A stretch of 7,428 nucleotides of DNA from Candidatus Nitrosymbiomonas sp. Its GTDB lineage: Bacteria; Sysuimicrobiota; Sysuimicrobiia; Sysuimicrobiales; Humicultoraceae. Position numbers and translations under genes: made by a program. The notes under the pieces are model-generated. The model was given only the letters and a program-made list of their open reading frames with translations, was not told the DNA's origin and searched no databases. The stretch lies in assembly GCA_020724185.1 (NCBI GenBank), contig DYHL01000130.1:1-7428 (forward strand). The letters are read 5' to 3'. The number at the start of each line of letters is the position of its first letter. Position 1 is the stretch's first letter. This document shows positions 1 through 6,205 of this stretch, piece after piece.

Positions 1-10
1 GCCCAATTAC

Positions 11-45
11 CTCAGGAGGCATCCCGCCCCGGGATGCCTCCTGAG
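11..45. terminator. Perfect 16-bp inverted repeat, likely terminator of an upstream gene
   Basis: Bases 11-26 (CTCAGGAGGCATCCCG) are exactly complementary to 30-45, leaving a 3-base CCC loop at 27-29. The stem is long, GC-rich and has no mismatch, so the transcript would fold very stably. The most likely role is an intrinsic terminator for a gene that ends before the window. The T tract expected after the stem is poor, since only TAGTT follows. Alternatives are a transcript-stabilising 3' hairpin or a palindromic protein-binding site, because it ends only 40 nt before the next start codon. The structure is directly visible; the function is inferred. Confidence 0.6.
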
Positions 46-71
46 TAGTTACGGACTGAGATCTATATCCC

Positions 72-78
72 GGGAGGT
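72..78 (+). promoter_or_regulatory. Shine-Dalgarno site deciding the start of the LTXXQ protein
   Basis: GGGAGGT at 72-78 is a strong ribosome-binding sequence. It leaves about 7 nt before the ATG at 85 but only about 4 nt before the in-frame GTG at 82. This favours the ATG. The two choices differ by one residue. Confidence 0.65.
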
Positions 79-84
79 GCAGTG

Positions 85-558
85 ATGCGGTATTTCCTCA
101 TCTGTCTCATCGCCGTGGTGCTGGTGACCTCGGCCTGGACCGGCGTCACCCGCGCGCAGACCGACGACGAGCCGGGGCTTGACAACCTGGTCGCGCAGGC
201 ACCCGGAGTGCCAGGGGCCGGGATGCCAGGGCCGGGCGGACCAGGTCTCCGTCAGCGGCTTGGGCTGACCGAGGCGCAGGCCCAGAAGGTCGAGCAGATC
301 CTGGCCGCGCACCGGGAGCGCACGGCGCGGCTGCGGATCGCCCTGGGCCGGGCCCGGCTCGATGCCCGTGAGTTGACGCTCGAGGCCAAAGCCGACCGGG
401 CGAAGATCGAGGCCGTCTCGCGCCGTATCGGCGATCTGTACGGTCAGATGGTCCGCGCGCGCCTGGAGGTTTCGTTCGAGCTGAAGCAAATCCTGACCCC
501 GGAGCAGTGGAGCCGGTTCCGGGAGATGACGGCGCGGCGGATGCGGGCCCGCCGCTAA
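85..558 (+). CDS. Exported LTXXQ-motif (Spy/CpxP-like) protein
   Basis: This small exported protein (157 aa) resembles the LTXXQ family, whose members include the periplasmic chaperone Spy, the Cpx regulator CpxP and heavy-metal sensor proteins. Residues 1-24 form a signal peptide: a short basic start, the hydrophobic stretch FLICLIAVVLV, and likely cleavage after TRA. A low-complexity Pro/Gly/Met linker follows at about 40-55. The rest is a charged, Arg-rich helical region with two LTXXQ boxes: LTEAQ at 62-66 and LTPEQW at 138-143. The length and the spacing of the two boxes suit the family. The linker DNA holds a 15-nt near-repeat (TGCCAGGGGCCGGG at 209, TGCCAGGGCCGGG at 224), which suggests local duplication. 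The gene stands alone, so neither its partner nor any stress signal can be named. The family call is good; chaperone or metal-sensing function is inference. The start was set by the ribosome site at 72-78; GTG at 82 is the alternative. Confidence 0.85.
   Translation: MRYFLICLIAVVLVTSAWTGVTRAQTDDEPGLDNLVAQAPGVPGAGMPGPGGPGLRQRLGLTEAQAQKVEQILAAHRERTARLRIALGRARLDARELTLEAKADRAKIEAVSRRIGDLYGQMVRARLEVSFELKQILTPEQWSRFREMTARRMRARR
534..555. terminator. GC-only hairpin at a tail-to-tail gene junction (weak candidate)
   Basis: GCGGCGG at 534-540 pairs with CCGCCGC at 549-555 around an 8-base loop, ending at the shared stop codons of the LTXXQ gene and the phosphodiesterase gene. No T tract follows in either direction. 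It lies inside Arg-rich GC-rich coding sequence, where such pairing arises easily by chance. It is listed because no other terminator is visible between these two convergent genes. Confidence 0.2.
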
Positions 559-1457
559 CGCCGCAGGCCTCGCGCCCGCAGCACCTGGATGAGCCGGTCG
601 GGATGGTCGGTGATGATACCGTCACCACGAAGCGCACCTATACCCATCGTCAGGAGGCGCTCCATGTCGGCCGGCTCGTTCACGGTCCACGGCACCACCG
701 GGATGCCGGCGCGGTGCAGGGCTTCTACCGCCTCACGGGTAACCAGGCGGAAACCGGGCGAGTAGATGTCCGCGCGCGCCGCCCGGACGTCCGCGACCGG
801 ATCGAGCGGAGGATTCAGCGGCGACCGAAGTGCAGCGGTCGTCATCGAGGAGTCAAGCGTCTTCACCCGGACGATTGACGGGTAGTAGAACGACTGGACG
901 ATCGCGCGGCCCGACAGCCCTGCTGCGCGCACCTGCTCTAGCACCAGCTCCTCGAAGTTCGCGGGCGGGGCCGGCCCCCGCGCATCGTACTTGGTCTCGA
1001 GGTTCAGGCGCACGCGCTCGTTACCGTGCCCCCTGACCACCTCCAGCACCTCGCGCAGCGTCGGGACTCGCTCGCCGGCGAAGCGCGCATTGAACCAGCT
1101 TCCGGCATCTAGGCGCTGGAGGTCAGCCAGCGCCGTATCGCGAACGAACCCACGGCCGTTGGTCGTGCGGTCCAGCGTCGCGTCGTGAATGACCACGACC
1201 GCGCCGTCCCGCGAGACGTGTAGGTCGAGCTCGATAACGTCTGCTCCCAGCGCCAGCGCGTTGCGCACCGCGGCCAGCGTGTTCTCCGGCGCCAGCGCGG
1301 CGCCGCCGCGGTGGGCGTGCACGTCCACCGATAAGGCCTGTGCCAGGCAGGGCACGGCGACGATGGCCGAGGCGGTAATGGCCCAGGCGATCAGGGCAAT
1401 GCCCGATGGCCCCAGGAGGTGTCTGCGACGGCTTTGCGAACGCGGAGTCATCTTCAT
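555..1457 (-). CDS. Exported glycerophosphodiester phosphodiesterase (GDPD family)
   Basis: The enzyme hydrolyses glycerophosphodiesters, the deacylation products of phospholipids, to glycerol-3-phosphate and an alcohol. It normally adopts a metal-dependent TIM barrel. It has 300 aa, a usual length for an exported member. Residues 1-41 look like a signal peptide: a basic start with SRRRHLL, a hydrophobic core at about 18-36 and likely cleavage after AQA (39-41). The run of arginines is weakly reminiscent of a Tat signal. The GDPD signature follows: HAHRGG (47-52, catalytic His49 and Arg50), PEN (57-59), ELD (76-78, metal ligands), HD (91-92, second catalytic His), LETK (153-156, Glu ligand), VPWTVN (255-260) and GDGIITDHPD (278-287). 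All key residues are present. ATG 1457 gives a full signal peptide but has no good ribosome site; an ATG two codons later is equally possible. It overlaps the LTXXQ gene by 4 nt at the 3' end and the esterase at the 5' end. There is no glycerol-phosphate transporter beside it, so the natural substrate is unproven. Confidence 0.94.
   Translation of the reverse strand: MKMTPRSQSRRRHLLGPSGIALIAWAITASAIVAVPCLAQALSVDVHAHRGGAALAPENTLAAVRNALALGADVIELDLHVSRDGAVVVIHDATLDRTTNGRGFVRDTALADLQRLDAGSWFNARFAGERVPTLREVLEVVRGHGNERVRLNLETKYDARGPAPPANFEELVLEQVRAAGLSGRAIVQSFYYPSIVRVKTLDSSMTTAALRSPLNPPLDPVADVRAARADIYSPGFRLVTREAVEALHRAGIPVVPWTVNEPADMERLLTMGIGALRGDGIITDHPDRLIQVLRARGLRR
1414..1420 (+). promoter_or_regulatory. 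Shine-Dalgarno-like AGGAGGT near the esterase start
   Basis: AGGAGGT is a near-perfect ribosome site, but its last bases overlap the first possible start codon (GTG at 1419), so it cannot serve that codon. The next in-frame start, TTG at 1434, lies 13 nt downstream, which is long but workable. The motif also lies in the coding strand overlap with the phosphodiesterase gene, where it reads HLLG on the other strand, so it could be coincidental. Confidence 0.4.
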
Positions 1458-2378
1458 CTCGTTGTTGCTCTTAGCCTAACCGGGATTCATCTCCTGCCGG
1501 TGGGCATTCCGGGCGAGCACGCCTGGGCACTGCGGGTGGGGCAACTGGAGCGCCGCTACGTCGTGCACGTTCCGCGCGGCTACGACGGAAAGGCCGCCAT
1601 CCCGGCCGTGATCATGCTCCACGGAGGGGGCGGAACGGCGCGGGCTGCCATGAGGGAAACCGGGTGGGCAGGCAAGGCCGATGAGGCCGGGTTTCTCGCT
1701 GTGTTCCCCGAGGCGACCGGACCCAATCCCCGGGCCCCGGGCAACTTTGTCGGAAACCCTCAGACATGGAACGACGGCTCAGGTCGCTTCCACTCCGGCA
1801 GCACGAACGTTGACGATGTGGGCTTCATCAATGCCCTGATTGACGGTCTGCCCTCTCGCTTCGCGGTTGACGGCCGGCGCATCTTCGTGGCGGGGTTCTC
1901 GAACGGCGCCTCCATGGCCTACCGGGTCGGCGCGGAACTGTCAGGCCGCATCGCCGCAATCGCGCCGATCTCGGGTCATCTCTGGCTCAAAGACCTTCAG
2001 CCCCTCCGGCCGGTGCCGCTCATCTCCATCGCAGGCACAGCAGATCCGCTCAATCCACTGGATGGCGGAGAGGTCCGGGTCCCCGGCGGCGGGGTCGAGC
2101 ACAGGCCTCCGTTGCGGGACTCGGTGTTGCGGTGGGCGAAGTTGAATGGTTGCCAGCCGGAACCCGCCGTGATCCGGGACACGGATGGCGTCAGATGGAT
2201 CGCCTATTCACCTTGCCTGCGGGGCTCTGAAGTGGAATTCTACACCGTGGAGGGACTGGGGCACACTTGGCCGGGCGGCCAGAGCCTGCTTCCGGCAACG
2301 ATGGTAGGCAGGACTTCCGGCAAACTCCGTGCGAACGATGTGATCTGGCGGTTCTTTGAGAGACATCCGCAGAGGTGA
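1434..2378 (+). CDS. Secreted alpha/beta-hydrolase esterase, PHB-depolymerase/LpqC type
   Basis: This serine esterase is related to polyhydroxybutyrate depolymerases and feruloyl/acetylxylan esterases (LpqC-like group). Such enzymes cleave polyester or hemicellulose ester bonds outside the cytoplasm. With the TTG start it has 314 aa. A signal peptide spans 1-32 (basic MRTRSH, hydrophobic LHLVVALSL, cleavage after AWA). The oxyanion-hole loop HGGGGT is at 63-68, WND at 112-114 and the conserved VDDVGF at 126-131. The nucleophile elbow is GFSNG at 154-158 (Ser156), the acid Asp204 in GTADP and the base His277 in GLGHTWPGG. Cys240 and Cys261 could form a disulphide. The catalytic triad is complete. 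The chain has no visible substrate-binding or carbohydrate-binding domain, so the substrate (polyester, feruloyl ester or other) cannot be fixed. The start is uncertain: GTG 1419 adds five residues but has no usable ribosome site. It is the first gene of a tight cluster with acnA, whose start lies 3 nt after this stop. Confidence 0.87.
   Translation: MRTRSHLHLVVALSLTGIHLLPVGIPGEHAWALRVGQLERRYVVHVPRGYDGKAAIPAVIMLHGGGGTARAAMRETGWAGKADEAGFLAVFPEATGPNPRAPGNFVGNPQTWNDGSGRFHSGSTNVDDVGFINALIDGLPSRFAVDGRRIFVAGFSNGASMAYRVGAELSGRIAAIAPISGHLWLKDLQPLRPVPLISIAGTADPLNPLDGGEVRVPGGGVEHRPPLRDSVLRWAKLNGCQPEPAVIRDTDGVRWIAYSPCLRGSEVEFYTVEGLGHTWPGGQSLLPATMVGRTSGKLRANDVIWRFFERHPQR
2371..2375 (+). promoter_or_regulatory. 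Ribosome-binding site of acnA inside the esterase 3' end
   Basis: AGAGG ends 6 nt before the acnA ATG at 2382 and overlaps the last codons of the esterase gene. It supports the chosen start and suggests the two genes are translated from one transcript. Confidence 0.6.
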
Positions 2379-2381
2379 CAC

Positions 2382-5069
2382 ATGCCGTCTGAGAAGATTG
2401 ACGCGTTGGGTGCCCGCGATACGCTGCGGGTTCCTGACGGAACCGTGGAGATCTACCGGCTGGATCGGCTGGAACGTGCAGGGCTCGGAAGGCCCGACCG
2501 TCTGCCGTTCTCGATCCGGGTGCTCCTGGAGGCCGTGCTGCGCCAGTGTGACGGCGTGCTGGTGACCGAAGACGACGTCCGAACGGTCGCCGGGTGGACG
2601 CCGAAGCCATCGGAGCGCGATATCCCGTTCCTGCCAGCGCGCGTGCTTCTCCAAGATCTAACGGGTGTCCCCGCGGTGGCCGACCTGGCGGCGATGCGTT
2701 CCGAGCTGCACCGCCGCGGCGGGGACCCTGCCAGGATCAACCCTCTAAGTCCGGTTGACCTGGTCATTGATCACTCGGTCCAAGTGGACGCTTTTGGCTC
2801 CTCCGCGGCGCTGGCCATCAACGCGGAGCGCGACTTTGAGCGCAACCGTGAGCGGTACGCGTTCCTGCGCTGGGCGCAGAAGTCCTTCCGTAACTTCCAG
2901 CTCGTGCCGCCCAACACCGGCATCGTGCACCAAGTCAATCTGGAGTACCTGGCCACCGTCGTTGCCACGCGCACTGCGAGCGGCCTGACAACTGCGTTTC
3001 CCGACTCGCTGGTGGGCCTGGATTCGCATACAACGATGATCAACGGCCTGGGCGTGCTGGGCTGGGGCGTGGGCGGCATCGAGGCCGAGGCGAACATGCT
3101 CGGCCAGCCGTTCTACATGCTCCTGCCCGAGGTCACAGGCGTCCGGCTCACCGGCGCCCTGCGCGAGGGCGTGACCGCAACCGACCTTGTACTGACCGTG
3201 ACCGAGATGCTTCGGAAGCGGGGAGTTGTGGGCAAGTTCGTGGAGTTCTTCGGCGACGGGGTGGCCGCGCTGACGCTGCCCGATCGCGCGACGATCGGAA
3301 ACATGGCGCCCGAATACGGGGCCACGCTCGGGTTCTTCCCCGTGGACCAGGAAACCCTGGCCTACCTTCGCCTTACGGGACGCACCGAACCGCACATAGC
3401 GCTGGTCGAGGCCTACTGCAAGGAGCAGGGGCTGTTCCGAACCGCGGCGACGCCTGATCCCGAGTTCAGTGAGGTCCTGGCGCTCGACCTCGGCGCCGTT
3501 GAACCGAGTCTGTCCGGTCCCAAGCGACCGCAGGATCGGGTGGCGCTGGCAGCGGCCGGACGAGCGTTCCAGACCTCCCTGACAGCACCGGTGGCCGCAC
3601 GCGGCTTCGGCCTGACCAGCGAACAGGCGCGGCGTAGAGTCGGTGGTCTCGGCCACGGTTCGGTCGTCATCGCGGCCATAACCTCCTGCACGAACACATC
3701 CAACCCGTCGGTGATGCTTGGCGCCGGGTTGCTCGCCAGAAAGGCAGTTGAGCGCGGGCTACGAGTTCCCAACCACGTCAAGACCAGCCTGGCGCCCGGA
3801 TCCCTCGTCGTCACCGAGTACCTGCGCGGCGCCGGGTTGTTGACCCCACTCGAACAACTCGGCTTCCACGTCGTCGGCTACGGCTGCACCACCTGCATAG
3901 GCAACAGCGGCCCGCTGCCTGAACCGGTGGCGCAGGCGGTGCGCGATGGCGACCTGGTGGCAGCCGCGGTGCTGAGCGGCAATCGCAACTTCGAAGGCCG
4001 CATCCATCCCCTTGTGCGGGCCAACTACCTGGCCTCGCCGCCTTTGGTCGTGGCCTACGCCCTGGCAGGCCGCGTGGACATAGATCTCACCAGCGAGCCG
4101 CTGGGGCAGGACCAAGACGGCGCGCCGGTCTACCTGCGCGACATCTGGCCCACGCAGGACGAAATCCGAGCGGCCCAGGAGGCCGCCTTGCGAAAGGAGC
4201 AATTCCACGAGCAGTACGCGCGGGTCTTCGATGGTGGCCCGGCGTGGAAGAAACTCCCGGTCCCGGAAGGCGCGATCTACGACTGGGATGCGGCGTCCAC
4301 CTACATTCAAGAGCCGCCGTTCTTCACCGATCTGCCGGCTGACCCGGCGCCGTTGCGCGACATTGCCGGCGCCCGCGCCCTGGCCGTGCTGGGGGACTCC
4401 ATCACAACCGACCACATATCTCCGGCCGGCTCGATCGCGGCCGATGGCCCGGCAGGGCAGTACCTGATCAAGCGGGGCGTGCCCCCGGCAGAGTTCAACA
4501 CCTACGGGGCGCGGCGCGGCAACCACGAGGTGATGATGCGGGGCACCTTCGGCAACATCCGGATAAAGAACCAGATGCTGCCCGGGGTCGAGGGCCCGAA
4601 GACCGTTCACCATCCCAGCGGCGACGTCATGTTCATCTACGACGCGGCGGTGCGCTACCGGCAGGAGGGCGTCCCGCTCATCGTCATTGCCGGCAAGGAG
4701 TACGGCGGCGGCAGCTCACGCGACTGGGCGGCGAAGGGCCCGGCCCTGCTCGGGGTGCGCGCCGTGATCGTCGAGAGCTACGAGCGCATACACCGCAGCA
4801 ACCTGGTGGGGATGGGAATCCTCCCCCTCCAGTTCGCAGACGGCGAGGGCCGCGCGGCGCTCGGGCTGGACGGCTCAGAGGTCTACGCGATTGAAGGAAT
4901 CGAGGGAGACCTCCGGCCGCGGCAGCGAGTCCGGGTACGGGCGCAGCGCCCTGACGGCACCGAGACCGTGTTCGAGGCACTCGTGCGGATTGACGCGCCG
5001 GTGGAGATCGAGTACTACCGCCACGGCGGAATTCTGCACATGATGCTGAGGAAGATGCTGGGCGAGTAG
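2382..5069 (+). CDS. acnA: Aconitate hydratase A (4Fe-4S)
   Basis: Aconitase converts citrate to isocitrate through cis-aconitate in the TCA and glyoxylate cycles, in the cytoplasm. At 895 aa it matches bacterial AcnA (about 890) and the IRP/AcnA domain order: three iron-sulphur-binding domains followed by a C-terminal swivelling domain. The 4Fe-4S cluster ligands are Cys436 (in ITSCTNTS), Cys502 and Cys505 (in GYGCTTCIGNSG). Other hallmarks are SVQVD (132-136), DSHTTMINGLGVLGWGVGG (214-232), DRATIGNMAPEYGAT (301-315), SGNRNFEGRIHP (532-543), GDSITTDHISPAGSI (671-685), FNTYGARRGNHEVMMRGTF (705-723) and GKEYGGGSSRDWAAKG (771-786) with the active-site serines. No key residue is missing and the frame is intact. 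A 2-methylisocitrate dehydratase (AcnD) is the main alternative, but no methylcitrate gene is nearby and the sequence reads as classic AcnA. It sits between the esterase (3 nt before) and the oxidoreductase (2 nt after), an unusual setting for a TCA enzyme. I see no iron-responsive or other operator next to it. Confidence 0.98.
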   Translation: MPSEKIDALGARDTLRVPDGTVEIYRLDRLERAGLGRPDRLPFSIRVLLEAVLRQCDGVLVTEDDVRTVAGWTPKPSERDIPFLPARVLLQDLTGVPAVADLAAMRSELHRRGGDPARINPLSPVDLVIDHSVQVDAFGSSAALAINAERDFERNRERYAFLRWAQKSFRNFQLVPPNTGIVHQVNLEYLATVVATRTASGLTTAFPDSLVGLDSHTTMINGLGVLGWGVGGIEAEANMLGQPFYMLLPEVTGVRLTGALREGVTATDLVLTVTEMLRKRGVVGKFVEFFGDGVAALTLPDRATIGNMAPEYGATLGFFPVDQETLAYLRLTGRTEPHIALVEAYCKEQGLFRTAATPDPEFSEVLALDLGAVEPSLSGPKRPQDRVALAAAGRAFQTSLTAPVAARGFGLTSEQARRRVGGLGHGSVVIAAITSCTNTSNPSVMLGAGLLARKAVERGLRVPNHVKTSLAPGSLVVTEYLRGAGLLTPLEQLGFHVVGYGCTTCIGNSGPLPEPVAQAVRDGDLVAAAVLSGNRNFEGRIHPLVRANYLASPPLVVAYALAGRVDIDLTSEPLGQDQDGAPVYLRDIWPTQDEIRAAQEAALRKEQFHEQYARVFDGGPAWKKLPVPEGAIYDWDAASTYIQEPPFFTDLPADPAPLRDIAGARALAVLGDSITTDHISPAGSIAADGPAGQYLIKRGVPPAEFNTYGARRGNHEVMMRGTFGNIRIKNQMLPGVEGPKTVHHPSGDVMFIYDAAVRYRQEGVPLIVIAGKEYGGGSSRDWAAKGPALLGVRAVIVESYERIHRSNLVGMGILPLQFADGEGRAALGLDGSEVYAIEGIEGDLRPRQRVRVRAQRPDGTETVFEALVRIDAPVEIEYYRHGGILHMMLRKMLGE

Positions 5070-5071
5070 TC

Positions 5072-6205
5072 GTGGGCAGCGCCGAGACGCGTACCATCGT
5101 CATCCTGGGTGGATATGGCTACGCCGGGCGGGCGCTGGCGCCGCTCCTCCTTGCGGAGGGCACCGCCCGCCTGGTCCTGGCCGGGAGGTATCGCGATAAA
5201 GCCCACCAAGCCGCCGAGGAATTGAACGCTCGCTTCGAGGGCGGCCGCGTGAGTGGCGCGCGCGCGGACGCCGCCGATCCGAGGAGTCTGACCGTCGCGT
5301 TCGATGGCGCCGATCTCGTCGTGGTCGCATCGAACACGGCCCGGCAGGTCGCGACGGTTGCACGATCCGCGCTCGATCGCGGGTTGGACTATCTCGACAT
5401 CCAGTACTCCGCCTCGAAGCTTCCCGTGCTCCGGGCCATGGCCGGAGAGATCGAGCAGGCAGGCCGGTGCTTTGTCACGGAAGCGGGGTTCCATCCGGGG
5501 CTCCCCTCGGCCCTAGTCCGGTACGCCGCTTCGCGCTTCGACTATCTGGAGCGCGCGATCACCGCCAGCGTCTTGAACCCGCAGGGCGGGCTGCCCTACA
5601 GCGGCGGGGTAGACGAGCTGGTGGAATCCTTCAGGGACTACCGGCCCCTCATCTACCGCGGCGGCGCGTGGCGCGGGATCAGCTTCTTGAATCCCTACCG
5701 CCGCATCCACTTCCGCGGGGGATTCGGCACGCGCGGCTGCGTGCCGCTGCCACTCGCGGAGCTGCGCGCCATGCCTGAGATGGTACCCTCCCTCCAGGAG
5801 GTTGGATTCTACATCGCGGGGTTCAACTGGTTCGCCGACTGGATCGTCACGCCGGTCGTAATGACGGGAGTATGGTTCTTCCCCAGGGCGTTGCTCAGAC
5901 CCATGGGCAGGCTCCTTTGCTGGTCCACCAGGTTCTTCACCTCGCCCCCTTACGGGATAGCCCTGCAGATGGACGCGGAGGGAGTCCGGGCAGGGGCACG
6001 CTGGAAGATGGAGCTCTTCCTCTACCACGAGGACGGCTACGTGTTCACGGCCGCTCCTGTGGCGGCCTGCCTGCTGCAGATCCTGGACGAATCCTCCCGC
6101 AGACCCGGCCTCCACTTAATGGGACACCTCGTGGATCCATCCCGTCTGATCGCCGACATGCAGCGAGTGGGAATCCGGATCGAATCGGGGGAGTACGCGG
6201 CCTAA
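5072..6205 (+). CDS. Saccharopine dehydrogenase-like NAD(P)-binding oxidoreductase
   Basis: The product (377 aa) has an N-terminal Rossmann fold of the saccharopine-dehydrogenase NADP-binding type. The first strand is TIVILGG (8-14), with dinucleotide loop GGYGYAG at 13-19 and AGR (37-39) after strand 2, where the Arg could favour NADP. ADLVVVASN (80-88), LDYLDI (105-110) and TEAGFHPGLPSALVR (136-150) are typical of this family. The C-terminal half matches no catalytic domain I recognise. It contains a long hydrophobic, aromatic stretch (about 244-285, rich in Phe, Trp and Val), which suggests membrane contact or a greasy substrate pocket. There is no signal peptide. True lysine-pathway saccharopine dehydrogenases cannot be assumed: this branch holds many uncharacterised reductases, including lipid-related ones. 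GTG 5072 is chosen because it lies 2 nt after the acnA stop and directly before the first Rossmann strand. No good ribosome site is visible, so translation is probably coupled to acnA. Its stop overlaps that of the convergent peptidase gene. Confidence 0.88.
   Translation: MGSAETRTIVILGGYGYAGRALAPLLLAEGTARLVLAGRYRDKAHQAAEELNARFEGGRVSGARADAADPRSLTVAFDGADLVVVASNTARQVATVARSALDRGLDYLDIQYSASKLPVLRAMAGEIEQAGRCFVTEAGFHPGLPSALVRYAASRFDYLERAITASVLNPQGGLPYSGGVDELVESFRDYRPLIYRGGAWRGISFLNPYRRIHFRGGFGTRGCVPLPLAELRAMPEMVPSLQEVGFYIAGFNWFADWIVTPVVMTGVWFFPRALLRPMGRLLCWSTRFFTSPPYGIALQMDAEGVRAGARWKMELFLYHEDGYVFTAAPVAACLLQILDESSRRPGLHLMGHLVDPSRLIADMQRVGIRIESGEYAA

Noticed and set aside
41..69. Possible promoter for the LTXXQ gene (CTGAGT at 41-46, TATATC at 64-69, 17-nt spacer)
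   Set aside because: The -35 match is weak and sits in the hairpin arm, and transcription would begin at about 76, inside the ribosome-binding site.
2745..3656. A 303-codon open frame on the minus strand inside acnA (and another at 3759-4613)
   Set aside because: Long antisense frames are common opposite GC-rich coding sequence. These encode no recognisable domain, while the plus strand holds a full, motif-complete aconitase.
5513..6115. A 200-codon minus-strand frame inside the oxidoreductase gene
   Set aside because: Its composition is typical of a shadow frame, it has no known motif, and it lies opposite a conserved Rossmann-type protein.
5072..6205. Assigning the oxidoreductase to lysine synthesis or breakdown
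   Set aside because: Only the cofactor-binding half supports the family, and no lysine-pathway gene is nearby. The substrate is better left open.
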